Assembly: GCA_965371445.1 (NCBI GenBank)
Contig: CBDUYN010000259.1
Location: forward strand, 1-10,978
Origin: DASWIG01 sp965371445
Lineage (GTDB): Bacteria; Acidobacteriota; Thermoanaerobaculia; Multivoradales; J023
Direction of reading: 5' to 3'
DNA: 10,978 nucleotides
Shown: positions 1 through 7,257 of the stretch, piece after piece
How positions within the stretch are numbered: position 1 is the first letter of the stretch
Layout: each line of letters starts with the position of its first letter
Translations under genes and position numbers: made by a program
Notes under the pieces: model-generated
What the model was told of the DNA's origin: nothing
Database searches by the model: none
What the model saw: the letters and a program-made list of their open reading frames with translations, nothing else

Positions 1-49
1 TTTTCAACCCGGCGCCGCTCGGGTCACCGGGGCCTTTGTGCCCTAAACG

Positions 50-394
50 CTACCGGTTGAACGCGGGTGGTTTGGGCGGGGGGGGGGGGGGGGGCGGTGG
101 CGGCGGTCCTCCGTCTACCGGCGGCGGCGGTGGCGGCGGTGGCGGTGGGGGGGGCGCTTTCTTGGGTGCAAAGCGGAAGATGTTGCGCCCCGGCGCATAG
201 GAGCTTGGCACGTTCCCGAGCCGAGCCGTGTCGAGCATCACCATGTCGCCGCGTCTTGTCCGGTCCAGCCCATGCCGGGCGCCGGAGCGGCCGACCCCCA
301 CCTGGCGAAAGAAAGACGACCCGTAGGGCCAGGCGAGGACCGCGAAGAAGACCAACAGGGCCGCGAGCAGGATCCGCGCTCGACCTGGCTTCAC
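50..394 (-). CDS. PilP/GspC-like inner-membrane protein with polyproline tail, C-terminus missing
   Basis: 114 residues as read. A short basic N-terminus is followed by one membrane segment (about residues 8-23), then a periplasmic linker ending in GRNIFRF (70-75 region), then two polyproline runs (81-92 and 97-107). This layout (anchor, linker, 'R-N-I-F' motif, polyproline) is what I expect just before the conserved periplasmic domain of PilP/GspC-type proteins, which couple the inner-membrane platform to the secretin. That domain is absent: TAG at 50-52 ends the frame. The start is GTG at 394, overlapping the pilO-like stop (GTGA) and preceded by a near-perfect Shine-Dalgarno. The frame beyond the TAG stays open to the window edge and reads RLGHKGPGDPSG, which resembles the start of the missing domain. 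So this may be a nonsense mutation, a homopolymer frameshift or a sequencing error. Family assignment rests on layout and operon position, not on a conserved domain. Confidence 0.6.
   Translation of the reverse strand: MKPGRARILLAALLVFFAVLAWPYGSSFFRQVGVGRSGARHGLDRTRRGDMVMLDTARLGNVPSSYAPGRNIFRFAPKKAPPPPPPPPPPPPVDGGPPPPPPPPPPPKPPAFNR
78..94. repeat. 17-base G homopolymer (poly-C on coding strand)
   Basis: An uninterrupted run of 17 G on the plus strand, read as CCC proline codons in the PilP/GspC-like gene. A second run of 8 G lies at 147-154. Such tracts slip readily in replication and in sequencing, so the length may vary between cells or be miscalled. Confidence 0.9.
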
Positions 395-1005
395 GATCGT
401 CCTCCTTGCCCTTGCGGCTCCGGTGCCGCCGCCTCACCGACGGCCTCCGAAGCGGCGAAGACCGTCGACAGGGAAAGGCCGATCGACAGCACCGGATTGG
501 GCCGGTCCGCGTTGCTCTCGGAGAGCGTCACGTGATCGAGCGCGAGAAAGAGCTCGCTGAGCTCCAGCAGGTTGATGAACATCCGCAGCTGCTCGTAGGT
601 GCCGTCGACCTTGAAGTTGACCTGGCGGCTGGTCAGCTGCCAGTCCAGCTCCGAGCGCGGGTAGGTAAAAGACGTCGGACGAAGCCCCGCGCGGCGGGCC
701 AGGGCCTTGATCTCGAGTTGGATGCGCGTGAAGCGCTCGGAGGCGGTCGAAAAACTCTCCGAATAGAGGCTGTGGACCTGCTGGCCGCGATCGATGGCGG
801 CGGCGAGCAAGAGCTCGCTCCTCTGCCGCTCGCGGCGAAGCTCCTCCAGCTCCTTTTGAGCCTCCTCATGGTCGGTCTGCAGGGTGTCGACCTTGCCCGC
901 GAAGCTCGTCTGGTAGATCACGATCCCCAGCAGGTTGAGGAGACAGAAGGCCAGGGGGAGGCTCCACAGCCAGAGGTGGCGGCTCCAGGCTTCAAAACGG
1001 TACAT
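391..1005 (-). CDS. pilO: PilO/GspM-like inner-membrane alignment protein
   Basis: 204 residues. One membrane segment (about 13-31) follows a short N-terminus. It is followed by a charged, Leu-rich coiled coil (about 36-66), then a periplasmic alpha/beta domain containing DGTYEQLRMFINLLE (134-148) and strand-rich sequence to about 183, and a short Pro/Gln/Gly tail. This is the standard PilO layout, in which the C-terminal ferredoxin-like domain pairs with PilN to align the motor with the secretin. The ATG at 1005 shares one base with the upstream TGA (TGATG), so translation is probably coupled to pilN. The length is close to the PilO family norm. GspM of type II secretion has the same architecture and cannot be excluded from sequence alone. 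Confidence 0.8.
   Translation of the reverse strand: MYRFEAWSRHLWLWSLPLAFCLLNLLGIVIYQTSFAGKVDTLQTDHEEAQKELEELRRERQRSELLLAAAIDRGQQVHSLYSESFSTASERFTRIQLEIKALARRAGLRPTSFTYPRSELDWQLTSRQVNFKVDGTYEQLRMFINLLELSELFLALDHVTLSESNADRPNPVLSIGLSLSTVFAASEAVGEAAAPEPQGQGGRS
400..407 (-). promoter_or_regulatory. ribosome binding site AAGGAGGA for the PilP/GspC-like gene
   Basis: On the minus strand AAGGAGGA stands five bases before the GTG at 394. It lies inside the end of the pilO-like gene. It decides in favour of the GTG start, since the frame has no nearby ATG. Confidence 0.75.
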
Positions 1006-2285
1006 CAGCGATTCCCTCCTCCGCCGCCGACCTGCGGGGTGCCGGTGGCCTCCGGTCCTACGAAGGTCGGCCGTACGGGCGGCGGCGGCGGCGAGCGCGG
1101 CGAGTCCGGTGCCGTGGGGCGCGGCGGGCTCGCCGGCGAAGGCGGTGTCCCCGGCGTTACGGCGGCGGGCGGTGGCGTCCCGGCGGCTGGCGTCCCGGCG
1201 GCTGGCGTCCCGGCGGCTGGCGTCCCAGCGGCTGGCGTCCCAGCGGCTGGCGTCCCAGCGGCTGGCGTCCCAGTGGGAGGCGTTCCAGGCGGTGTCGCGG
1301 CGGCGGGCGTCCCGGCGATCGCTGTCCCGACGATCGGCGTTCCAGCGGCTGGCGTTCCAGCGGCTGGCGTTCCAGCGGCTGGCGTTCCAGCGGCTGGCAG
1401 TCCAGCGGCTGGCGGTCCAGCGGCCCGAGCTCTGGTGGACGGCCCCGGTCCTTCGGCGACGGTCGCCTGCGGCTCGGCGAGGGACTGCGCGACCGCGCCC
1501 GGGCGAGCCGGGTCCGTGGTCTCGACCGCGGCCGCGGCTTCTTCGCCGCCCGCCGCCGCTTGTAGCGCGGCGTCGGCGGTGACGGCCTCTTCCTCAAACC
1601 GGATCGCGGCCGGCGTCCTCGTGGGCAGCAGGTAGATCACCTGGAGGTCGAAGCTCAGGGTGCCGGCGGTCTGGTCGATGTTCTCGCTGGCCAGGAACGG
1701 GCTCGCAAAGGAAGGATCGGCGTAGAACGCGTCGAGGAGGTCGGCGAGAGCATCGTCGTTCTTGACAAAGCCCCGCAGCGAGAGCACGACCTCCTGGCGC
1801 TCGGGCTCCGGCGGCGGCTTGGGGGCGGCCTCCTCCGCTCTCTCCTGGGAAGCACGACGGCCACGACGCGCCACGACCGGCTGCCGCCTGCTCCGCTGCC
1901 TTTTTTTCACTTCGATCTGCGGCCGCACGGAGATTACCCGGGCGTCGGAAACCAGGACCTCCTCGAGGTCGTCAAAAAGCTCGCTCCAGGGGAAGGTCCG
2001 CCTGCCGATCAAGCCGTTTAGGTACTCGACCTTTTCGTTCTGTCCGGCAAGGTCCAGGCTGTCGAAGCGGCGGTCGAGCTCGCGGATCGCGTCCTGCTGC
2101 TGGCCGATCAAGTCGAACGTCTGCTCGCGCTGGCCGCGGATCTCGACCGAGTCGATCCAGTACTGCAGGAAGAGGAAGAGGTTGGCGGCGACGAGCGCCG
2201 TCGCCACGAGCCAGAGCACGGCCGTCGTCCGGGCCACGGGCCGGATGTTGACGAAACGGCGGCGGGAGAGGTTGACGACTTTCAT
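1005..2285 (-). CDS. pilN: PilN-like inner-membrane protein with a 200-residue repetitive tail
   Basis: 426 residues, about twice a usual PilN. The N-terminus MKVVNLSRRRF is followed by one membrane segment (about 20-41), a coiled-coil-like stretch (about 47-85), a domain with VEYLNGLIGRRTFPW (87-100), and a beta-rich region that ends near 220 (SFDLQVIYLL). Cytoplasmic NLxxR-type N-termini of PilN bind PilM, encoded immediately upstream, and this N-terminus fits that. An Arg-rich, then Pro/Glu-rich insert lies at 128-164. From about 223 the chain turns low-complexity: Ala/Glu-rich, then PAAGT repeats (about 289-371), then Pro/Ser/Thr-rich sequence and a Gly-rich end. The tail should sit in the periplasm and looks disordered. 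The ATG at 2285 has AGGTGG upstream and follows the pilM-like stop by four bases. Confidence 0.8.
   Translation of the reverse strand: MKVVNLSRRRFVNIRPVARTTAVLWLVATALVAANLFLFLQYWIDSVEIRGQREQTFDLIGQQQDAIRELDRRFDSLDLAGQNEKVEYLNGLIGRRTFPWSELFDDLEEVLVSDARVISVRPQIEVKKRQRSRRQPVVARRGRRASQERAEEAAPKPPPEPERQEVVLSLRGFVKNDDALADLLDAFYADPSFASPFLASENIDQTAGTLSFDLQVIYLLPTRTPAAIRFEEEAVTADAALQAAAGGEEAAAAVETTDPARPGAVAQSLAEPQATVAEGPGPSTRARAAGPPAAGLPAAGTPAAGTPAAGTPAAGTPIVGTAIAGTPAAATPPGTPPTGTPAAGTPAAGTPAAGTPAAGTPAAGTPAAGTPPPAAVTPGTPPSPASPPRPTAPDSPRSPPPPPVRPTFVGPEATGTPQVGGGGGNR
1176..1427 (-). repeat. 15-bp in-frame minisatellite encoding PAAGT
   Basis: On the plus strand, unit CGTCCCGGCGGCTGG occurs three times (1176-1220), then CGTCCCAGCGGCTGG three times (1221-1265), giving six exact tandem units. 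After a diverged stretch (1266-1337), CGTTCCAGCGGCTGG occurs four times (1338-1397), with two degenerate units to 1427. Variants cluster by block, as expected from local slippage or unequal exchange. Each unit reads PAAGT on the minus strand. The unit contains no stop codon in any of six frames, which explains the long antisense open frame here. Confidence 0.95.
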
Positions 2286-2289
2286 CGCT

Positions 2290-3330
2290 TCAGACCACCT
2301 CGATCGACGCCGCCCCCAGGAGCGGCGCGGTCTCTTGCCAGCTCATCTCGGTCTGGGAACGTGACAGGTTCAAGTGCTCGCGGTCGAGGGGCACGGGGGC
2401 GACCTCCAATTCGTCGGCGAGGTAGTCGAGCCACAGCGGCTCGGCCTCCGGCGGCGCGGCCAGGAACGCCCGGGCGAGCGGCCGGTCCGGGAGCTGGCGG
2501 CGGATGAAGTTGGTGGTGAGCCGCAGGTCGCGGCGCACTGCCGCCGCCTCGAGCTCGGCGTCCTGGGCACTGCTTCTCGGGAGGCCGGCCTCTTGCGAGG
2601 CGTCGCCCTCGTTCTCGCTTTCGCCCTCGCCCATCGCCTTGTAGCGATAGAGGAGCGGCTCGCCGCGCAGCAGGTAGCTGACGCTGAAGAAGTTCCTCTC
2701 CACCATGACGAGGGCGATCAGCTCCTCCTCGTCGACGGCTTCCGAGAGGCTCGCGAGCAGCGAGAGGGTCTGGTTGGTGATCTGGCCCAGCTCGATCGAG
2801 ACGCCTGCAAAAGCGTCTTCCAGCTGGGTGAGGAGCGACTCGATGGCGAACCCGAGCAGCAGGCGAAGCGGCTCGTCCTGGCCGGGGAACGGCGTGACCT
2901 CGGTCGCCGAGATGCGCAGCTCCTCCACCCGGAAAGGGACCAGGCGGCTGAGCTTGAAGCGCAGGATCGCCTCGCGCGACGCCGCGCCTCCAGGCAAAGG
3001 CGAGCTCTCCGTGAACGCCAGCCGTAGCCAGTCGTCGGGCAAGACGAGCGACGCCTCCTTGACCGGCGACGGCAAGGCGGCGGTGAACGAGGAGAGCAGC
3101 TCCCAGAACGGCCGCACGTCTCGCATCGGCGCGCCCAGGACCCCGCTGCCGAAAAGCTCGTCGGGCAGGAAGGCCCGGTGGCTCGCCTCGAACACCCAGC
3201 CCTGGGGCGAGCGGTGAAACGAGGCGTAGCGCAGCTCTTCGCCGTCGAGGGCAAAAACGTGCGGCGGGGCGGCCGCCGGGGCCGTGCCGAGCACGCGCTC
3301 AATCCACGAAGGTGACTTTGTTGATCTCAC
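2290..3330 (-). CDS. PilM/GspL-like actin-fold cytoplasmic protein
   Basis: 346 residues from GTG at 3330. The N-terminal part (HVFALDGEELRYASF, 24-38) matches the first strands of the actin-like fold of PilM and the cytoplasmic part of GspL. A middle region (about 95-210) carries RFKLSRLVPF and a long helix-strand section, typical of the subdomain that meets the ATPase or PilN. A Glu/Ser/Gly-rich acidic insert (about 231-256) precedes a C-terminal section RRDLRLTTNFIRRQ. There is no membrane segment, so with separate PilN and PilO the set resembles pilMNO more than fused gspL. The GTG overlaps the gspE end by 32 bases and has no clear Shine-Dalgarno. A second in-frame GTG at 3294 would shorten the protein by 12 residues, and the true start is uncertain. 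Confidence 0.7.
   Translation of the reverse strand: MRSTKSPSWIERVLGTAPAAAPPHVFALDGEELRYASFHRSPQGWVFEASHRAFLPDELFGSGVLGAPMRDVRPFWELLSSFTAALPSPVKEASLVLPDDWLRLAFTESSPLPGGAASREAILRFKLSRLVPFRVEELRISATEVTPFPGQDEPLRLLLGFAIESLLTQLEDAFAGVSIELGQITNQTLSLLASLSEAVDEEELIALVMVERNFFSVSYLLRGEPLLYRYKAMGEGESENEGDASQEAGLPRSSAQDAELEAAAVRRDLRLTTNFIRRQLPDRPLARAFLAAPPEAEPLWLDYLADELEVAPVPLDREHLNLSRSQTEMSWQETAPLLGAASIEVV
2295..2300 (-). promoter_or_regulatory. ribosome binding site AGGTGG for the pilN-like gene
   Basis: AGGTGG on the minus strand, nine bases before ATG 2285 and inside the last codons of the pilM-like gene, supporting that start. Confidence 0.55.
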
Positions 3331-4954
3331 GAAGCGTGGTCACTCCCTGGAAGACTTTCTCCAGCGCCGATTCGCGGAGAAACGTCATCCCCTCTTCCTT
3401 GGCCGCCCGGCGGATCTCCGAAGCCGGACGCTTGCCGACGATCAGCTCCCGGATCTGGTCGGAGAGGTCCAGGAGCTCGGTCACCGCGAGCCGGCCGTGA
3501 TAGCCGGCGCCGTTGCACTCGATACATCCCACGCCCTCGTAGAACGTCTCGTCCTGATAGGTCTCGGGATCAAGACCGCTCTCCTCGAGGAGCTGCGGCG
3601 GGGTCTCGGCCGGACGCTTGCAGTGTGGGCAGATCTTGCGCACCAGCCGCTGCGCCAGGACGCAGTTCAGAGCCGAGACGAAGTTGTAGAGGTCCACCTT
3701 CATGTTGACGAACCGTCCCAGGACGTCGATGACGTTGTTGGCATGGACGGTGGTGAAGACGAGATGACCGGTCAGCGCCGACTGGACGGCGATCTGAGCG
3801 GTCTCCTCGTCGCGGATCTCGCCGACCATGACCTTGTCGGGGTCGTGGCGCAGGATCGAGCGCAGGCCGCGGGCGAAGGTGAGCCCTTTCTTTTCGTTGA
3901 TCGGGATCTGGGTGATGCCCTTCAACTGGTACTCGACAGGGTCCTCGATGGTGATGATCTTGTCCTCGGAGCTCTGGATCTCGTTCAGGCAGGCATAGAG
4001 CGTCGTCGTCTTGCCCGAGCCCGTCGGCCCGGTCACGAGCACCATGCCGTAGGGCTCGCGGATGAACTTGCGTAGCAGCCGGATGGTGTCCTCGTCGATG
4101 CCCAGGACCGGCAGGGCGAGGTTCTTGAACTCCTTGTTCATCGACTCCTTGTCGAGCACGCGGATCACGCAGTCCTCGCCGTGGACCGTCGGCAGGATGG
4201 AGACGCGGAAGTCGATGGTGCGGCCTCGCATGTGGACCCTGAAGCGTCCGTCCTGGGGGATGCGCTTCTCCGAGATGTCGAGCTCGGACATCACCTTCAC
4301 ACGGCTGATGATCGTCTGGTGGTGGCGCTTGTCGATGGCGTCCATCGCCTGGTAGAGGGCGCCGTCGATGCGGTACTTGATGACCACCTGGTCGTCGCCG
4401 GTCTCGATGTGGATGTCGGAGGCGCGGCGCTGGATGGCGTTGAAGATGGTCGAGTCGACCAGCTTGATGATCGGGCTCTGGTCCTGGGTGATCGTGTCGA
4501 GCGAGAGGACCTCGTCGCCTTCGCCGTCTTCCTGCACCAGCTGGATGCGGAAGTCCTCCGTCGCCTCGTCGAGCACCCGCTGGGCGCTTTCCGACTTCTG
4601 GAGCAGCTCCCGGATCGCTTCCGGCGTCCCGACCTTGACGTCGATCCTCTGGCCCAGCTGGAGCTCGACCTCGTCGATCTTGCGCACGTCCGTCGGATCG
4701 CCCATGACCACCGTCAGGCGGCCGGCGTGCTGCTCCTCCGGGATGAAGCCGTAACGCAGCATGAGGTCGAACGGCACACGGCGAAAAAGATCGTTTTGAA
4801 TCCGGAAGTCGCGGACGTCGACGAACTCCAGGCCGTGCTGCTCGGCGAGCTCGCGCGCCGCGGCGTCCTCGCGCTCCTGCTGCGCGGCGATCTCTGCCGC
4901 GCTCTTGACGCCGGCGACGAGGTCTCCGGTCTGTAAGGTCGTTGCGGATTCCAT
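3299..4954 (-). CDS. gspE: GspE/PilB-family secretion or pilus-assembly ATPase
   Basis: 551 residues, usual length for the family. It is the cytoplasmic hexameric motor that powers pseudopilus or pilus growth. An N-terminal domain of the PilB/GspE N1 type (about 33-125) is followed by the N2 domain (about 155-270, with RRASDIHIE at 176-184 and RIPQDGRF at 231-238) and the catalytic core. The core has Walker A GPTGSGKTT (309-317), Asp box IITIEDPVEY (333-342), Walker B VMVGEIRDEE (375-384) and His box TTVHANN (401-407). Two CxxC pairs (C442/C445 and C477/C480) form the zinc-binding tetracysteine motif of GspE and PilB. ATG 4954 lies 17 bases after the gspF stop with CGGAG upstream. The open frame continues far upstream through gspF, but that part is a shadow. 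All catalytic motifs are intact. Confidence 0.95.
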   Translation of the reverse strand: MESATTLQTGDLVAGVKSAAEIAAQQEREDAAARELAEQHGLEFVDVRDFRIQNDLFRRVPFDLMLRYGFIPEEQHAGRLTVVMGDPTDVRKIDEVELQLGQRIDVKVGTPEAIRELLQKSESAQRVLDEATEDFRIQLVQEDGEGDEVLSLDTITQDQSPIIKLVDSTIFNAIQRRASDIHIETGDDQVVIKYRIDGALYQAMDAIDKRHHQTIISRVKVMSELDISEKRIPQDGRFRVHMRGRTIDFRVSILPTVHGEDCVIRVLDKESMNKEFKNLALPVLGIDEDTIRLLRKFIREPYGMVLVTGPTGSGKTTTLYACLNEIQSSEDKIITIEDPVEYQLKGITQIPINEKKGLTFARGLRSILRHDPDKVMVGEIRDEETAQIAVQSALTGHLVFTTVHANNVIDVLGRFVNMKVDLYNFVSALNCVLAQRLVRKICPHCKRPAETPPQLLEESGLDPETYQDETFYEGVGCIECNGAGYHGRLAVTELLDLSDQIRELIVGKRPASEIRRAAKEEGMTFLRESALEKVFQGVTTLREINKVTFVD

Positions 4955-4971
4955 GACGTGCTCCGGGAAGC

Positions 4972-6177
4972 CTAGCCCACCTGGGAAAAGGCGGAGAACA
5001 GCGGCAGATACACAGAGATCAGGATGAAGCCGATCAAGGCGCCCATGATGATGAGCAAGATCGGCTCGACGAGCGAGAGGAGCCGCTGCAGCCGGGTTTC
5101 CACCCGGTCGTCGAAATAGTCGGAGACCGAGGTCAGCATCTCGTCGAGCGAGCCGGTCGCCTCCCCCACCTTGATCATGTCGATGGTCATGTGCGGAAAG
5201 ACCCCGGTCTCGTCCAGGGCCTGGTGAAACGTCTGGCCTTCCCGGACCCGGTCGATGGCCGGCTCGACCGACATGCTGATGTAGGAGTTGCTGATCGCCC
5301 CCGTCGAGATCTCGAACGCGCTGACCAGCGGGATCCCGCCGGCCAGGAGCGTCGAGAGCGAGCGGCAGAACTCCGAGAGGGAGAACTGGTGGAAGATCGT
5401 CCCCAGGGCCGGGATCTTGAGCCGCCAGCGGTCGAACGTAAGGCGGCCGCCGGGGGACTGGCCATAGATCCTCGTCCCCACGAACGCGGCGATCACCCCC
5501 AGGATCAAGTAGACGAAGTTCCCGCGGATCCAGTAGGAGACCCCCAGGGTGACCTGGGTCATGGCCGGTAGCTCGGCGTCGAGGTCGGTGTAGAACTTCG
5601 TGAAGCTCGGCACCACGAAAACGGACATGAGCACCAGCATGCCGAGCGAGAGGCAGATCAAGACCGCCGGATAGACCAGGGCCGAGACGACGCGCTTCTT
5701 GGTCGAGAGCACCAGCCGCTGGTAGCGCATGAAGCGGCGGATGACCTGCTCGAGCTCGCCGGAGCGCTCGCCCGCCTTGAGGGTCGCGGGGTAGAGGGGC
5801 GGGAAAAGCTCGCCGAAGCTGGCGAAGGCCTCGGAGAGCTCCTCGCCGGAGCTCACCTTGTCGCGGATCTCGGAGAGGACACCGCGCAGCTTCTCGTTCT
5901 CCATCCGCTCGAGCATGAGCTCGAGCGCCTGGAGCAGCGGCAGGCCCGCCCGCAGGAGCGCCGCCATCTCCTGGTTGAACGCCAGGAACTGGTCGTCGGG
6001 GATCTTCCTGCGGCGCCACGGCAGGGCGAGCTTGAACGGCACGCCGCGGGGACGGATCTCGAAGATGTAGAGCCCCTTGCGCTCGAGCTCACGGCGCACC
6101 GCCTCGGCGTCGCTGCCGGTCTCGACCTCGGTCAGCACGTGACCGTCAGGGGTGCCGTATCTGCAGACGAACTGCAT
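4972..6177 (-). CDS. gspF: GspF/PilC-family inner-membrane platform protein
   Basis: 401 residues, the family's usual length. A cytoplasmic N-terminal segment (1-60) is followed by two copies of the T2SSF domain (about 64-190 and 267-393). The copies share the pattern F..(E)..LL.AG.PL (63-82 and 270-284) and V.GE..G.L (K135-L142 and K336-L344). Membrane segments lie near 168-190, 219-237 and 369-393. The protein is the polytopic platform on which the ATPase acts in type II secretion or type IV pilus assembly. The ATG at 6177 has GGAGGA at 6181-6186. It begins 48 bases after the anti-sigma gene and is followed 17 bases later by gspE. The order F then E is the reverse of the common gspE-gspF order. 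Confidence 0.95.
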   Translation of the reverse strand: MQFVCRYGTPDGHVLTEVETGSDAEAVRRELERKGLYIFEIRPRGVPFKLALPWRRRKIPDDQFLAFNQEMAALLRAGLPLLQALELMLERMENEKLRGVLSEIRDKVSSGEELSEAFASFGELFPPLYPATLKAGERSGELEQVIRRFMRYQRLVLSTKKRVVSALVYPAVLICLSLGMLVLMSVFVVPSFTKFYTDLDAELPAMTQVTLGVSYWIRGNFVYLILGVIAAFVGTRIYGQSPGGRLTFDRWRLKIPALGTIFHQFSLSEFCRSLSTLLAGGIPLVSAFEISTGAISNSYISMSVEPAIDRVREGQTFHQALDETGVFPHMTIDMIKVGEATGSLDEMLTSVSDYFDDRVETRLQRLLSLVEPILLIIMGALIGFILISVYLPLFSAFSQVG

Positions 6178-6180
6178 TCG

Positions 6181-6186
6181 TCCTCC
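6181..6186 (-). promoter_or_regulatory. ribosome binding site GGAGGA for gspF
   Basis: GGAGGA three bases before ATG 6177, with a second AGGAGA just upstream of it. The 48-base gap between the anti-sigma stop and gspF shows no terminator hairpin followed by a T-run, so read-through from the sigma operon is likely. Confidence 0.6.
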
Positions 6187-6225
6187 GTCTCCTGATCCGC
6201 CGTCGTTGCGAGCGGTCCTGGGCGT

Positions 6226-7257
6226 TTATCGATCGGCGCGCGGAAAGCGCTCCGTCCTGTCCACGGGGCGGCAGGTGATGGCGATCACCAGCGCCTCCCG
6301 GCTCGTCTCGTCCTGAGCCAGGACGAGGGTGAGGGGCTTCGTCATCCACAGGTTGACCGTGGCGTGAAAAAGGTCGCGCGGCGGCAGCTGGCGCGTCTTG
6401 TCGGCCGTCCGGAGCTGGCGGGTGACGCGGAAGCCTTCGAGGCGCAGCCGGTCGCCGGCCAGGACCTCTCCGAGCTTGAAGCTGACCTGGTAGCCCTCGC
6501 CGAGGGCGAAGCTTGTGTCCTCTCCCTCGCGGCTGGTACCGGCCGCCTCGGCCAGCACCTGGTAGTCGTCGTAGCGCAAGACGCCCCGCAGCTTGCCGAC
6601 GATTCCCTCGGAAAGCTCCGCCCGGGGCTCGGCGCCGCCGGCCGGCGTACCGGCGGCCGGCGTACCGGCGGCCGGCGTACCGGCGCGCAGCACCTGGACG
6701 TCGAAGCGCAGGTCGCGCGGTTTGCTCTCGAAGGCCTGGATCACCGGCAAGTCGTCGACCATCATCTGGATCGACGCTTCGAAGGCCGGGTCCAGGTCCT
6801 CGATCAGCGGAATCGACTCGGGAGCGATCCGCGGGGTTTGAGCGTCCGCGGGGTCGCCCTCGGCGGCCAGGGTGACGGCGGCGACCTCGTGGTCGGTCTG
6901 GGCCGGCGCCTCGCCCGGGCCGTCCTGGAAGAGGTGCCCGGCGAGGATCGTCGCGCCGACGAGCACCGCGGCGTTGGCCGCCGCGAAGCGCAGGTACCGC
7001 CACCGGCGGCGGGCTTCGGCCGCTGGGCGCTCGAGCTCCTGGTTGCGGCGCAGGGCGGCGACCGCCTGCTTGATGCCGGAGAGCTCGGCGGGGCTCGCTT
7101 CGAGCGCCGGCAGGGCGCGGAAGAGGAGCGCCGGCTCGGCGTCGAGGGCGTCCTCGCGGCAGCGCTCGCAGTGCTCGAGGTGTTCGAGGGCGCGCTCCCA
7201 TTCGGCCTCGGCGAGGTCGCGGCGCGCGGTGAGATCCAACCAGTCGGGACAGCTCAT
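6226..7257 (-). CDS. membrane-anchored zinc-finger anti-sigma factor
   Basis: 343 residues. The N-terminus has a ZAS-type zinc-finger pattern: C3, then H26-x3-C30-x2-C33. This is the domain by which anti-sigma factors clamp ECF sigma factors in the cytoplasm. One membrane segment lies at about 89-109. The remaining 230 residues should be periplasmic. They contain an acidic stretch (118-160), a PAAGT repeat insert (about 192-208) between predicted strands, and a beta-rich domain (about 217-330: GVLRYDDYQVL, YQVSFKLGEV, FHATVNLWMTKPLTLVLAQ). I cannot name that C-terminal domain; by position it is the likely sensor. The ATG at 7257 overlaps the sigma stop by four bases (ATGA), typical of coupled sigma/anti-sigma pairs. 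The open frame continues upstream through the sigma gene, but that part is a shadow. Confidence 0.85.
   Translation of the reverse strand: MSCPDWLDLTARRDLAEAEWERALEHLEHCERCREDALDAEPALLFRALPALEASPAELSGIKQAVAALRRNQELERPAAEARRRWRYLRFAAANAAVLVGATILAGHLFQDGPGEAPAQTDHEVAAVTLAAEGDPADAQTPRIAPESIPLIEDLDPAFEASIQMMVDDLPVIQAFESKPRDLRFDVQVLRAGTPAAGTPAAGTPAGGAEPRAELSEGIVGKLRGVLRYDDYQVLAEAAGTSREGEDTSFALGEGYQVSFKLGEVLAGDRLRLEGFRVTRQLRTADKTRQLPPRDLFHATVNLWMTKPLTLVLAQDETSREALVIAITCRPVDRTERFPRADR
6646..6690 (-). repeat. second locus of the 15-bp PAAGT minisatellite
   Basis: Two exact tandem units CGTACCGGCGGCCGG (6646-6675, plus strand) and a partial third to 6690. The unit matches the first pilN unit at 13 of 15 bases and is read in the same strand and frame as PAAGT. 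It lies in a periplasmic loop of the anti-sigma factor. Confidence 0.9.

Noticed and set aside
1176..1427. CRISPR-like array
   Set aside because: Units are 15 bp, directly tandem, without spacers and in a coding frame; this is a minisatellite.
67..1635. 522-residue plus-strand open frame with GVPAA repeats
   Set aside because: Antisense to the PilO- and PilN-like genes. It is open because the 15-bp unit has no stop in any frame and the DNA is GC-rich; it shows no domain.
4955..6019. Upstream extension of the gspE frame, giving a 906-residue reading
   Set aside because: It overlaps all of the well-supported gspF in another frame and is Pro/Arg/Gly-rich shadow sequence. The real ATG at 4954 has a ribosome binding site.
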